From Theristus sp. LFF4_11 (taxonomy: Eukaryota; Nematoda; Chromadorea; Monhysterida; Xyalidae), in the NCBI GenBank assembly GCA_030248135.1, contig JASANC010001115.1:1-64000 (forward strand): 64,000 nt of DNA, written 5' to 3'. Shown piece by piece: positions 1-11,028 of this stretch. Each line of letters begins with the position of its first letter. The stretch's first letter is position 1. Made by a program: the position numbers and the translations under genes. The notes under the pieces are model-generated. The model was not told the origin of the DNA. It searched no databases and was given only the letters and a program-made list of their open reading frames with translations.

Positions 1-215
1 ACTGGAGAGGACAATTATAAAATAATTTTAAAGCTTTTTTCGCTTTTCAGCAAAACAAACGCGGCGCAAAAATATTACTCTTGTGTACTTGTATCCGTGT
101 GTACCACATCAGAGACTTGAAAAGAGTTGTCGAGCCAAGTCTCTCACTGCTTACACAAAGCCATATTCCTCCTTTTATATGCGTCTCTCGCATTTTTAGA
201 TAATAATAACTATCC

Positions 216-538
216 GCAGGTTTTTTTGCTGAAGCATACATTTATTGGACAAATACCGAACATTACAACACACCGCCATTTGGCAATAAAACTGTTTCAA
301 AATTATTTGGCAAGAAAATATAGCGGAATAAACAATACAACCCGACTGGAACCCGAAACATGAATGCAATGCACGTCTGTTAGATAATTCAAACACAAAC
401 AAACGCTAATACTTCAAAGAATAGTTGTCTTGCCAATGATTTTGAATCAGTTTTACTACCAGTCATATGCAATGGAGGCGTGTTGTAATGTTCGGTATTT
501 GTCAAATAAATGTGTGCTTCAGTGAAAAAAAACCTGCG
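216..538. repeat. Foldback element with about 107-bp imperfect inverted arms
   Basis: The left arm (about 216-322) and the right arm (about 424-538) are imperfect reverse complements separated by about 100 bp. Both carry the shared core AAATACCGAACATTACAACAC (or its complement). No coding potential is convincing here; the short open frames on both strands are mirror images of the arms. Best read as a MITE or foldback element. Confidence 0.65.
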
Positions 539-732
539 AACAGTGTACTAGATACACTCAGTGGTCTAAAAAACAAAAAAATTAGCATGAGATTCTTTTA
601 TAGCGCTTGTACGGCTGATGCAACACACGCGCAATACATCGCATACACGCACACAGCGTTCCAACACTTTTGGCCGCCACTGTAGGTATTGATCAGTTGA
701 TACTTCCGTTTTGTTTGTTTGTTTGAGTGTAC

Positions 733-900
733 AGTCAAACTCTAAATTATAGGGAATCAGCTGATTGGTTGGTGGTTACGTGCATGCATGCTTTCTGTGC
801 AGAACGACAGACGGCGGTCCACAGCAATGCCTGCACAGAAAGCATGCATGCACGTAACCACCAACCAATCAGCTGATTCCCTGTAATTTAGAGTTCGACC
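733..900. repeat. Long palindromic MITE, CCAATCAGCTGATT family
   Basis: Left arm about 735-806 and right arm about 829-898 are near-perfect reverse complements with about 22 bp between them. The outer ends read GTC(A/G)AACTCTAAATTA and the inner part includes GGGAATCAGCTGATTGG and GTGCATGCATGCTTTCTG. Related, more decayed copies lie near 24806-24925, 30395-30425, 34815-34840, 39905-39990, 43505-43590 and 52925-53000. Confidence 0.8.
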
Positions 901-1964
901 ATCACCAATCTTTTTTCACGGCAGCCTGACAGCAGTGCCCGGTTTTTACGTTGGCTGCGCTGGCATGCTTCTGGTTGGTGCTGGTATCGCCGGTTGCTAC
1001 TGCTGGAAGGCAATGACCATGGGGGCACTGGCACGATGGAAACACCAGCCACAGATCAGCACCGTCGAATTGGTCTCGGAGGCATGACATCTCAAGCACT
1101 CGGTCATTGTTTGTTGAACAAAACGATTTGTTGCTCAAATTTTTTATTTGCATTGTCCACCTGATGAACTGATTCTTCTCGCACAATGCAGTTAGTTTGT
1201 CTTCAATAGTTACCGTTTGAAACTGTGGTAATAATATCAGAAGAGAAGCGGTACAGTTTTGCCGAAATTAGAAAACAGAAACCGATTTATAAAATCGACT
1301 TGAGTGCAGCACGAAACAATGCATGAGATGATCACAGAATGGAGTAAAAACATAACGACAAGGTGACACAATTGAGCCAGTCCGTTCACCTAATCCCCAT
1401 AAAAATATTTTTCATTTGACGCCCGAAACAAAAAAAAACAATTAGAAATGAATAGCACGCCCAACCAGCGACATTCGATACAATGCAGTTTTTCGAAATA
1501 CATAGAAAGCAACAATTACCAAATACACTCTGTTACCAACGGTGATCATATCACATGACTTTTGGACTGTTTTTTCTGACATCAACAAAATATTTGACAG
1601 GAACGAAAGCCGACTAGAAATAAAAGAGCAACGTTGAATGAAAATCAAAACAATGAGCAGGAACACCCACAGCATCGTTACCGTTGAGAACGCACGTTGG
1701 CACTTTTGAAAACAGCACTGTGTACATCAGTGTTTGCATTCATGGCCAAAACCCTCAACTATCAAAAATCAATACTTTGTTGGATATGAAGAGTTTCACC
1801 ACCATGAAGTGCAGCCTAACCGCACACAACCGTCATGCAATCGAAGCACCCAAAGAGCTCTCTCAACAACACAGCAATTAAAAAACAGGTGATTTCACAC
1901 TGAGATGACACGATGAACAGCCGTTTCAACAATGCAAACATCACAGCACTCTGCAATGACGCGA
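901..1964. other. Downstream of the MFSD4-like gene, no gene seen
   Basis: This stretch follows the minus-strand stop codon at 1965-1967 and should hold the 3' UTR and intergenic DNA. Open frames are short and lack family motifs or plausible splice partners. Confidence 0.4.
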
Positions 1965-4900
1965 TCATCTCAACTGCGACGTTGGCACGTACCTATCGAA
2001 CAGCGCATGTGCTTGTTCACCGGGCCTGTAGGTGTCTCTGGCTGCGGCGTGGGTGCCATTCAGATGCACCCTGTCATCGTCCATCAGCCAGTCGTCATCG
2101 TCATCAACCAGCGCATTGCCATTCAGCGCACTCGCTGGTGCGTGCTGCGCCGAATGCACGTGCGTCTCGTTGCCAGTGCCACCAATGCCAAGCCCGGACA
2201 GCATCTCGGTGGTGCCATCGAAATGAATCCTCGTGTACTCTGCCATTTGGCCGTCACCGTGGTGCACGTGGCGACTCAACTCGTCAACTGCCAACAGATG
2301 ACTGGCCGTTTTGGCGGCGTTGCGGACGAACACAAAAATGACGGCCGTCTGGAACCAGGCGACCGTGACGGACAGCAGGAAGACGCGCGCGTGCTGTTCG
2401 CCAACGAGAATGCACGTCACAAGCGGCCAGATGACGCGCGCCGCGTTGCACGTCACCACGCACACGCCGGCGAACCACGGCGACAACTGAAAGCTGCCCA
2501 AAGACACTCACGAAATCAGGTGAAACGTCTCAACGATGAACAAATCAACTGCGCTTCACACGTGCGGTTTGGTGGAACTGGGCGAAACCGGAGCGCCGAT
2601 TACAAAAACGCGTTATGGATAATGCCCGTTTGTGATGAACGCTCCGGTTTCGCCTGAATGCAGGTGGGGAAACGCAATTTGTAGAAAAACATCTGAAAAC
2701 TTCGAAGAATTCAAAAGAAACAAGCAACTGCTGCAGTGCGCCCACTCGCCTGCAACTGTCCATCGAGCCAACAGTAGCCGAGTGGCAGCAACGGGCCCAG
2801 CATGAGTCCCTGCACGGCGACACCTGTCCACAGGACGGCCGTGCTGAGTGGCGTGCCAGCTGACGAGCCGCCAGCGGTGGTGGTCGAGCCAAACACGGCC
2901 ACCACGCTCGAACAGACGCAGCCGCCAACGACGCACACCGACAGCAGGCGTGCTGGCTGCACCAGTGAACGCTCAACGAGCACACTCAGTGCACGACCCA
3001 GCAGCACGGACAGCCAGAAGACGAACGTTAACAGGGCACCGTCAGCCTGGTTCAGGTAGACGAGGCTGCCGTAGTCGGTGGCGACTGCACCGGAGGCGTC
3101 TGCTGGCGATCTCGATTGCGATGCCTCATCAGTCAGTAACGGCGTTGGCGTCGTGTCGAAACGGAACGTTGGGTCGGTCGCTGCGACTGGCAACAATGAA
3201 AGACGCAAATCGTCCTGACGTCGCAGCAAGTAGTACACGGTGGTCAAACTCGAAAATGTGCACTCGATGCACGTGATCGAGAAACTGAAATTAAACGGGA
3301 TGCTTGCTTTTCGTTAAGCGTGGAGAAGACATTGGCCCACCGTCCACGGGACGATCAACTTCCACACATCCCTACGACACCAAACCACCGGGGTTTCTTT
3401 GGTATGTTCGAATTTCTTGAACCGGTTGGTGGAGCTAAAAAATTGTCAATGATAAAGTGAAAAACTGGAAAACGTGAAAGTGGGGAGATACAAAAAACTC
3501 AAAGCACCAACTGACCAGAAGAGTGCGGCGAGCATACTGGCGCATCGTGTTTGTGCGTTTGCACAGAGCGCTGCAGGGTTGTAACGACGTTCGTCAGCGA
3601 CCGAGTGCGACGGCAGTTTGTGCAACGCACGGCACGGCACACAGCAGCACATCAGCAAATAACCGACGGCACCTGAATGCACGCAACGAACGGTGTACAA
3701 GCGTCTCTGTGTTCGTGAACTGTACATTCAAGAATATGGCACGACGATATGGCAACAAATCTTATCTGCACTCAAATTGCTTCTGATTCTGATCTGAGTT
3801 ACTTGTGGTGAAACGATTCAATAGTTTTCTAGTAATGCCACAGCCTCTCCCCAAAAAACGTTCCACCAACCGAGTGATGAGAGAGCGGCCACGAGCGCAT
3901 ACGCAGTCTCCGCCTTGTTCATTTTCTTCGCATGCTGCAACGCCCGTTGCCATGTTTGGCGTGCCCATTGGCGTTGTTGTGCAGTCCATGACGACGACGT
4001 GCCAACCGTGCTTGATGTGGCATTGCTCTCGGCTGCGGTCAGCTCGGGCGATGATACACTGGTCGTGGTCGTGGGTGTGGCTGTGCTGGTGGGCGTGGTG
4101 CTGCTTGTGCTCGTTGTTGTGCTCGTGCTTGTAGTTGTACTGGTGGTGCTTGTGCTGCTGCTTGACGAGCTACTGGACGTACTGCTGCTCGCTGCCGTAG
4201 TCGTCGACGCTGTGGCACTCGTTACTGGAACAGTGCACGCTTGATTTGTGAGATTACAAAGCGTTTTTGCCAAGCGAATTCCGAAAACGCCGGTTGATTT
4301 GACCGTGTATTTTCGACTGCTTCCTTCAGCTCACCAACCATCAGCAGCAGCGGGTGTGCGTGTGCCTGCCACTGCGTCTGTCGTAGTCGTCGTCGACCCC
4401 GATGCCGTGGCAAACAACGCCGGCGCGTGCTCGCTGCGTGCCCTGTCCGCCTGCGCCTGCACGTGCTGCTGCTCCACGGCGTTCTTGTGCGCCACCGGTG
4501 CGTCGTCCTTTTCGTCGCCGTTCGCCACCCTCGGCTTTGTCATGCTCTGCGGCGCCGGCGGTGGCATTTCGACCGCTGGTGGCTCGTTGGTGACGTGCGT
4601 CGGCGTTGAATCGCTCGTTGAGTTGTCCGTGTTGTCGGTGGCTGCTGAGAGGACAGACAGCGGTGGTGTGTCCGTGCTCGTGGTGACTGCAAACAGGCAA
4701 ACGTTGTTCTGTGTTGATCGACACATGTAAATGCCAGGCACGTGCACAAGGAAACCAGTTGCAGCAAGCTGGGTCACACAGCAAGAATTCTGTTTCTGTT
4801 GTGCACACTTTCAGTGACAAGTGGGGTTGGCAAAATACCGTTTTTTTCAAACCGTGGTAAAACCCCGTATTTTTTACCGAATTTTACCGGAAAAAAACGA

Positions 4901-7534
4901 AAGCCAAAAAGTTGTAAAAACCCACATATTTTTCGTAGCCGACCGTAAACTTGAACCAGGATTTTGTGAAAACAGTTTTCAGAATGCTTTGTTCAAAATA
5001 TCGTGCACCAACTAATAAAATAAATTCTGATTGGGCTTGAAAACCCAAAGGGTCAGCAATAAATCGAACATTAATTATCTTTTGGTCAGTCGTTTATATT
5101 CCACCAATTACACAGAAAAAAACCACAGCGTTTTCACCGGACAGGCTTTGGTCACAATAGACGAACACAATTTGCTGCAATAATGGATTAAAACCGAATT
5201 CAGAGTCAGTTCAGATCAAAAAGAAAACAAATCAGTAATTGTGTAAGAAAGGCAATTTTGACTGACATTTGGATTTTTTTGACTGACATTTCAGCTCAGC
5301 TCGGCAGCTCCAGCCGATTCTTGCACCTCGCTTAACAGTTCTTTCAAAACATCAGTGTCAATTTCGTGCACAACTAGCACAAGACACGTGTAAAGTTGCG
5401 AAACTAGTGAAAAATGATATAAAAACTCACAACCCAAAATTGAAAAAAAACGGAAAAATACGAATAAAACCGAAAAAATACAGAAACGGTCTTTTCCCCG
5501 TTTTTTTCAAGGTACCAATTTTTGCCCTGGGAAAAAACCGGTATTTTTTACCATGCCAACGCAAGTTTTTTATATATTTTATTATTTTTTGGCACTGGAA
5601 ATTAGATGTTCAATTGGTTGGTCACTTTTTAGTTTCTCCACGTGTGTGTCCTGTCAAAAACGAGGTTCGAACTTTCCACCTACAGAACGGTAGACAGAAG
5701 TCCTACACCTACGCTACAGACAAGACAAGTTCTCAAAAGAACACTGGTTTTCAAACCAGCAAAGCTGGTTCATGTGTCTTTTGCTTCACGCAACAAAGCA
5801 GTGCAGAAACAAAAGTAACACCAAATAGCGCAACAAAAACATGCACCATTTTTGCACTGACCGTGAGTGCCCCCATCGACGACAGCCTCCCTCTTCCACC
5901 TGCTGAACTGCGCATCCTGAATGGATTGCAATTTGTCGGTGAGTCCACTGGAGGAGGAGGCAATGGCAGCAGTGACGTTGTTCACGGGCGCCTTGATGCG
6001 GTTGTAGACGAATGGGGTGGTGACCAGTGGCGACAGGCAGGCGCCCAACGCCAGCGACACGTAGAACAGCTGCAGCGCTCGGGGACGTCGCCGCCAATAC
6101 GCGTAGTACATCGTGAAACCGCCTGAGTGCAAATGCAATACACTGCGTTTTGTGGTTGTCCTGCGAACGCACTGAAAGTGGCAAACGGAAAGAACGGTTC
6201 ATTCCAGCAAAATACGTTTCTGTTTTTATTATTCCCGTTTTTATTTCCGCATCGGACACGTAATCACCGCAATCCCACCAATTCCGTCAATCGAAAATTC
6301 TCGAATATTACAAAAACGTTGACGAACGAAATCTGACCTCGTTCAATGGCGCCCATGAAAGCGCCCTGGACGAAGCCAAGCAGCACCAAAGCACTGAGTG
6401 TGCGGGAAAACGGGATGAACACGGTGAGGCCGGAGACGCCCAGCAGCGACACGGCCATCACGCAGAACGCCGACAGACGGTCGTACAGAAGGCCGCCTGG
6501 CAAACGAGAACAAACATTTTGCAGTGTTTCTCCTGATAGTCCATACTCTGCTCGGACCAAGTGTTATGATGTGGTGGTGCATGCATTTGGAAATGTTCTG
6601 ATTGCGTGACATGAATGAAGCAGCACGACCACGAAGTTTTTTTCCGTAAGTGCTTGTGTACATTCCACGGCACTCATGGCAGGTCTTAAACCCATGAGCC
6701 CTGAGCGCACGAACGTCCAAGGCACAATGACACAAAGAGCAATGAACCCATGGACGATCCGAGCATGCCGCCAAAGCCGATGGCGCTGACGACACAGACG
6801 GCCGATGAGAGGCGTGCTGTTGCTGTGTTCGCTTGTAGATCGAGCAACGTTGGCCCGATGATTGACGAGCACAAGCCCTGCAACAACGTGCACCGCAATA
6901 TTGATCAACATCACACCTCAATGACCACAATTTTCTGCGCATTTCGACCCGGCCGTGGCATGTGTGCAGTGAGTTGACCTGGCGGCCTCATCAGCTGTGC
7001 CAGGCAGCCCTATCGAATGCACCACAGTTGAAAGTTGCACCAAAACAAACAGAAAAGTCACGACGAACCAGCGAAAAGAACGCCAATGAGACGAGAAAGC
7101 CGCGGCAGAAGAGCGCACGCCGCGTGTCGACGGCGGCACGGAGTCCGATGGAGCCGGCGATCATGCCGCCACGCCAGCGAGCGTCGGTGCGCGCGGTGCC
7201 GCTGCTCTCGTCCGTGCTCGTGCGACGCTCGCCGCGTTTGATCAGCGACTCCTGAGCCGATTGCAAATCAGAATCAGTTCGCGTTGATCAATCGTCCCTG
7301 AAACTGTGCGCAACGTTCGAACCTGATCAAACAGCACCTCCTGCTCCGAGTCGTAATCATCGTCATCGTCGATGTCCGTGTGTTGCACCGGCTGTCGTTG
7401 CGATCGAACTGGGGTGCCGACAAGCGGTGAATCAGATGACGGAACAGTCACTCCTGACGACTGGCCTGAATTGTCGGCCAGCAGTGGTTGCCGTGACGGT
7501 GAGCCGGTCGCTGGTGCATTCGCCGTGTTCAGAA
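1965..7534 (-). CDS. MFSD4-like major facilitator transporter (first exon not found)
   Basis: Probable multi-pass membrane transporter of the MFSD4 (NaGLT1-like) branch of the major facilitator superfamily; substrate unknown. Nine exons join in phase: 7534-7323, 7251-7069, 6877-6748, 6496-6338, 6122-5863 (last base 5862), 4686-4339, 4224-3867, 3284-2729 and 2486-1965, giving about 909 residues to the stop. Family hallmarks are GLCSSIIGPTLLDLQ at the first membrane helix, GGLLYDR after the second, ALQLFYVSLALGACLSP, and GALLTFVFWLSVLLGR. The acidic N-terminal segment (DDDDDYDSEQE) should be cytoplasmic. Exons 4686-4339 and 4224-3867 insert about 230 residues rich in Ser and Thr between helices that are nearly adjacent in the family. 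The first kept exon starts in phase 1, so an upstream exon with the start codon is missing. The last junction (2729 to 2486) is the least certain. Family assignment is from recognised motifs only. Confidence 0.78.
2581..2654. repeat. 74-bp hairpin in the last intron of the MFSD4-like gene
   Basis: A perfect 15-bp inverted repeat (GGCGAAACCGGAGCG at the left, its complement at the right) encloses about 45 bp that is itself partly palindromic. It lies inside intron 2487-2728. It may be a tiny foldback element; no target duplication was recognised. Confidence 0.6.
3867..4686 (-). other. Ser/Thr-rich insert of the MFSD4-like transporter
   Basis: Two exons of the transporter, 4686-4339 and 4224-3867. 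The second encodes a run made almost only of Ser and Thr (about 4200-4030), and the first is rich in Thr, Ser, Pro, Ala and Asp. The run ends just before a hydrophobic stretch read as the sixth membrane helix. Such a composition is typical of mucin-like, O-glycosylated loops, which is inference. The opposite strand is open here only because Ser/Thr codons read as Val/Leu in reverse. Confidence 0.6.
4824..5563. mobile_element. hAT-like element C in an intron of the MFSD4-like gene
   Basis: It runs from GGGGTTGGCAAAATACCG to GGTATTTTTTACCATGCCAAC. Inner tracts have the form AAAAACGG..CCG on both sides. The right half matches 63632-64000 in reverse. The terminal bases and target duplication have decayed. 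It lies between transporter exons 5862 and 4686. Confidence 0.72.
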
Positions 7535-9963
7535 CTGCAAGCAACAGAGACCAGAATGGTGTCTGAACACGCACAAGTCTTGATTAACAATAACATCTGG
7601 GCGCACTGCTAAAATTCCAAATCACATTTTGTAACTTTACTCAAAATAATACTCATCGCCAAAACGGATGGCGTCGTTTTCACAATTACAACCAGCAACC
7701 GTAATTGCGAAACGAGAGAGCCGCTTCAGACGGGTACTGTCAATTTGCACCCATACATGCTCCTGCTGGGCCTTGATGGTGGTAAATGAAAATGAAACCA
7801 CATGAAGCGCGTCGAAAACGAGAAAATTAGTGAGGCAGCTGTGTGGGCAAAACAGCAACGTGCAACTCCGAACATGGCAAGGAAGTACGTGATAAAAGTT
7901 AATTAAACTTGCTGGCACCACCGCAACACAAAGGCACATCGAGCAAAAACTGAAAAACCAGCAAATGCTGGAAAAAGAGCCGACCGACTCAGTGGCAGCA
8001 GTTCTGTTCAAGAGAGGAATGGTGGGGCATTTGTTGCAGTGAGATTAGACCTGAGCCGAGTGTTCGCATGCGTCTGCCCTCGCGAAAACCAATTTGCAGT
8101 CAGAACGAATTAACGCCGACTGCATTATGCAAGAGAAAGCGAGCTTAGAGCTCAGTTCATGCATGCAGACCAGTGTGGAACTCGATGAAAATGAGCTTGC
8201 AGTGTTACTACCGTGAGAAGCTTAACTGGAAACCCATACAGAACGCTGCGACATGGCTGCTTTGTGCTTGTGCACACAGACACTGCTAAAAATTCATTCG
8301 CTGAAACCGCCAACAATGACGGTTAGAAATCGTTTGAAGCGAATGTTCAAATGGAGTGACAGGTGGTTTTTAAACTTCAAAGAACATCTGTGGCAACAAC
8401 GCATTTCCATTAAAATTGTAATCTTCCTTCACTGCAGCTTCTTTGACGCCACATTAGAATAGAGAAGTAACAACAGAAAAATAATAAAAACATCGAAAAC
8501 CTTTCTGGAAATTTTTTTTAATGGAAATGTTTCGTGGGCGTGGATAAACGAACGCTCGCATTACATGCCACATTAGAGCAGAGATAAACACAAATGTCAC
8601 ATTGACGAAGTAACATGACACTTGCATTTGTGTCATTCAAATAAGCCTAACATGCTGACACTTTTCAATCACACACCATTTGCATCAGTAGCAACTTTAC
8701 TGGGTCTTGAAAGCAGAATTTCAGTCTCGTTGCTTCATGTGACAACAAATCCGGGCCCAAGTCAAAGTGAACCGCGGCAATTCCAACAAGCAGTTTCTGA
8801 CAAAACATACCGGTGAACGGTTGCTGAACTGCAATGAAGACCATTGCAGTATAAAAAAGGCACAAAGCTAGATGGTTCAGTGATGTGAAATTGAAAGATC
8901 CGATTGTGGAGATGGAGTGGAGATTGAAAATCAGATGAAAGTCTAAAACTGGTGGTACCGAACTGACCGTTGTGCGAAAAGTTAGCATCGAGTTGAAAAA
9001 TGCAAAAATGCATGAAACTTTGGACTTGGACGTGATGCCATTTTGGCAGGACTGTCAACGAAACGTTAGTCACTCGTCCGTCATGCCGAGAATGGCGACG
9101 CATGCAAGCGGCAATAATAATAACGCCAGCGAAAGCACGCCAAATCAATCCATCTCCATTTATGGCCACTGCACACGTTCCAAACGAGCGTCCAGTTTTG
9201 GCTGCGCATTCTGCTCTGCTCCATTACGTGCATTGTTCGCATTGCGTCACACGAACATGATCAGGCTCAGACATCACACACACGACAACGTGCACCGCAC
9301 GCCATTTCATGTGGCGCCTTTGAGCGCTGATGATTCATGCATCAGTGAAAGCATTCTTACAAGCGAGAAGCACCGCAAACTTAGCACGGATATACAGCAC
9401 TTTCGATACGACTGTGCATCATGATCACATGAGTGCGTGGCGATGTCGTCTCCTTGCTTTACCATGACCATCATGCCATATGACATGGACAGGATTACAG
9501 CAGGATTACAGCAGAGAGAAGTTCATGTCAAAAGTATTGGGTCTGAGTCTGTACACAAAGTTGAATGTCCGTTTGTCTGACTGCGCAACGAATGACCTGA
9601 ACAATGGGCAAGGCAAACAAACCACAACATACGTTCTTCAGCGCGTGCACATGCTGGACGTTATGAGAAGACAGAGCAAGCCATCGTACCTTCATTACGT
9701 CCTGTGAAAAGCCTTCAGTGTGTTACTATCGTAAAACGGCTGCTTTGTGAAGCTGCGCAGCTTGCTCGCATTGAATACGACGCATCAAAACGGAGCGCTA
9801 ACAAACAAGCGCAAACGCAAACCTGCACGAGGGGTAAACACAGAGGAACAGCACCACAAGTGCACTGCCACTGCAAACGACAACCTCGTGGCCTTCGCGG
9901 TAGCGCGTTACACTATTGTCTGTGCGCTAGAGGGATCGAGCCTCGCCGAGGGGTGTGTGTACC
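7535..9963. other. Region upstream of the MFSD4-like gene, no resolved exon
   Basis: The missing first exon and the promoter of the transporter should lie here, but no ATG-containing exon with the required phase-1 donor could be picked with confidence. Short open frames on both strands (for example near 7640-8010 and 8970-9420) show no recognisable domain. Confidence 0.35.
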
Positions 9964-11028
9964 TAGGGTTAGGGGGAAAAAATCCGGATTTTTTTTTAAA
10001 TTAAAAAAAAATTAAAAAAAATTTTTTTTTACAAGTTAGGTTCGTTCGAAGCGTCTCGTCGAGCTGAGTTCATCTAGACCATTTTCAGAACGATCCGGGA
10101 AACTATAAGAGCGAAAATCGTGTTTTATTGAAATTATGTCCATTTCATAGAGGGAAAGTTGCATTTTCAACAGTAAAACAGGGCAATTTTTCACGTGTAC
10201 TTGAATATTGAACCGTTCTTAGTGGTTCCTCTTAAGAAAATTACCAAAATTTGACTGTGTTCAAAAATTCCTGTTTGCTGTAGCTAAGTCGGCAACCCCT
10301 GTCGACCCGGTCGTCCCCCCCCAAGACACTTACTTTCAGGTTCAACCAGCTATGCTATCTGCCACATGGCGAGAGCCTACTCTTCAAATCATCGTATCGA
10401 AAACACGTACCATGATTTCGCGATCACGTTGCGGGCAACTGACAGACGCAAGTTTAACACGTTAGTTTAGCTCAGCACGCAAGTTTTAACATGTAGCCAT
10501 GTTATCGGGTATCTGAAAAACGGTCGTGTGATGTGGTATTAACCAACATCTCCGCTCAAATTGTTTAACAATATATCGCACAACTCCATTGTAGACCTAT
10601 AATAACATACGCCAATCAACAAGATATCATGTTCATCTCATGGCCTACCGACTGAAAAACATGTTCTAAGTTGCAATAAAACGATTTCTGAAACGATATT
10701 TCAATTCAGTTAAGTCATTTCAACGCTAAAAATTGACTCTAGAAGTCATCCAAATCGAAAAACATGGAGTACGTCGGTCAAAATGACCAAATAATGACAT
10801 TTACCTAAGCACACAAAGAAGTTGGGAAGAAAATTTGGTTTGAACTTTCAAAAAATTATGCCATAAATCGAATTTTCAGAGCAAAGTAGAAGAAAAATTT
10901 TTCAAATTTTTTTTAAGTTTGAAAAAAAAAATCCAATTTTTTTTTTAAGTTTGAAAAAAAATCCAAATTTTTTTTTTAAAACGAAAAAAAATAAAAAAAA
11001 ATTTTTTTTTTCAAAGCCCCTAACCCTA
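9964..11028. mobile_element. hAT-like non-autonomous element A, copy 1
   Basis: Ends read TAGGGTTAGGGG and CCCTAACCCTA, followed inward by long A/T homopolymer tracts. The 8 bp on the left are TGTGTACC and on the right GGTGTACC, a target duplication with one mismatch. The 1065-bp body has no long open frame. Near-identical sequence recurs reversed at 59210-60255 and in part at about 54998-55612 and 13580-13770. The 8-bp duplication and short inverted ends fit a hAT derivative; no transposase remnant is visible. Confidence 0.82.

Noticed and set aside
3915..4244. Val/Leu-rich plus-strand open frame
   Set aside because: It is the reverse complement of the Ser/Thr-rich exon of the transporter.
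6918..7139. Alternative first membrane helix RWFVVTFLFVL in the MFSD4-like gene
   Set aside because: No AG acceptor exists to open this frame, and it has an upstream stop. The other frame with donor CTG|GTTCG at 7068 gives FLVSLAFFSLGLCSS in phase.
9964..9975. TAGGGTTAGGGG as telomeric DNA
   Set aside because: Only about one and a half repeat units occur, always as the inverted end of element A with a target duplication, so it is a transposon terminus.
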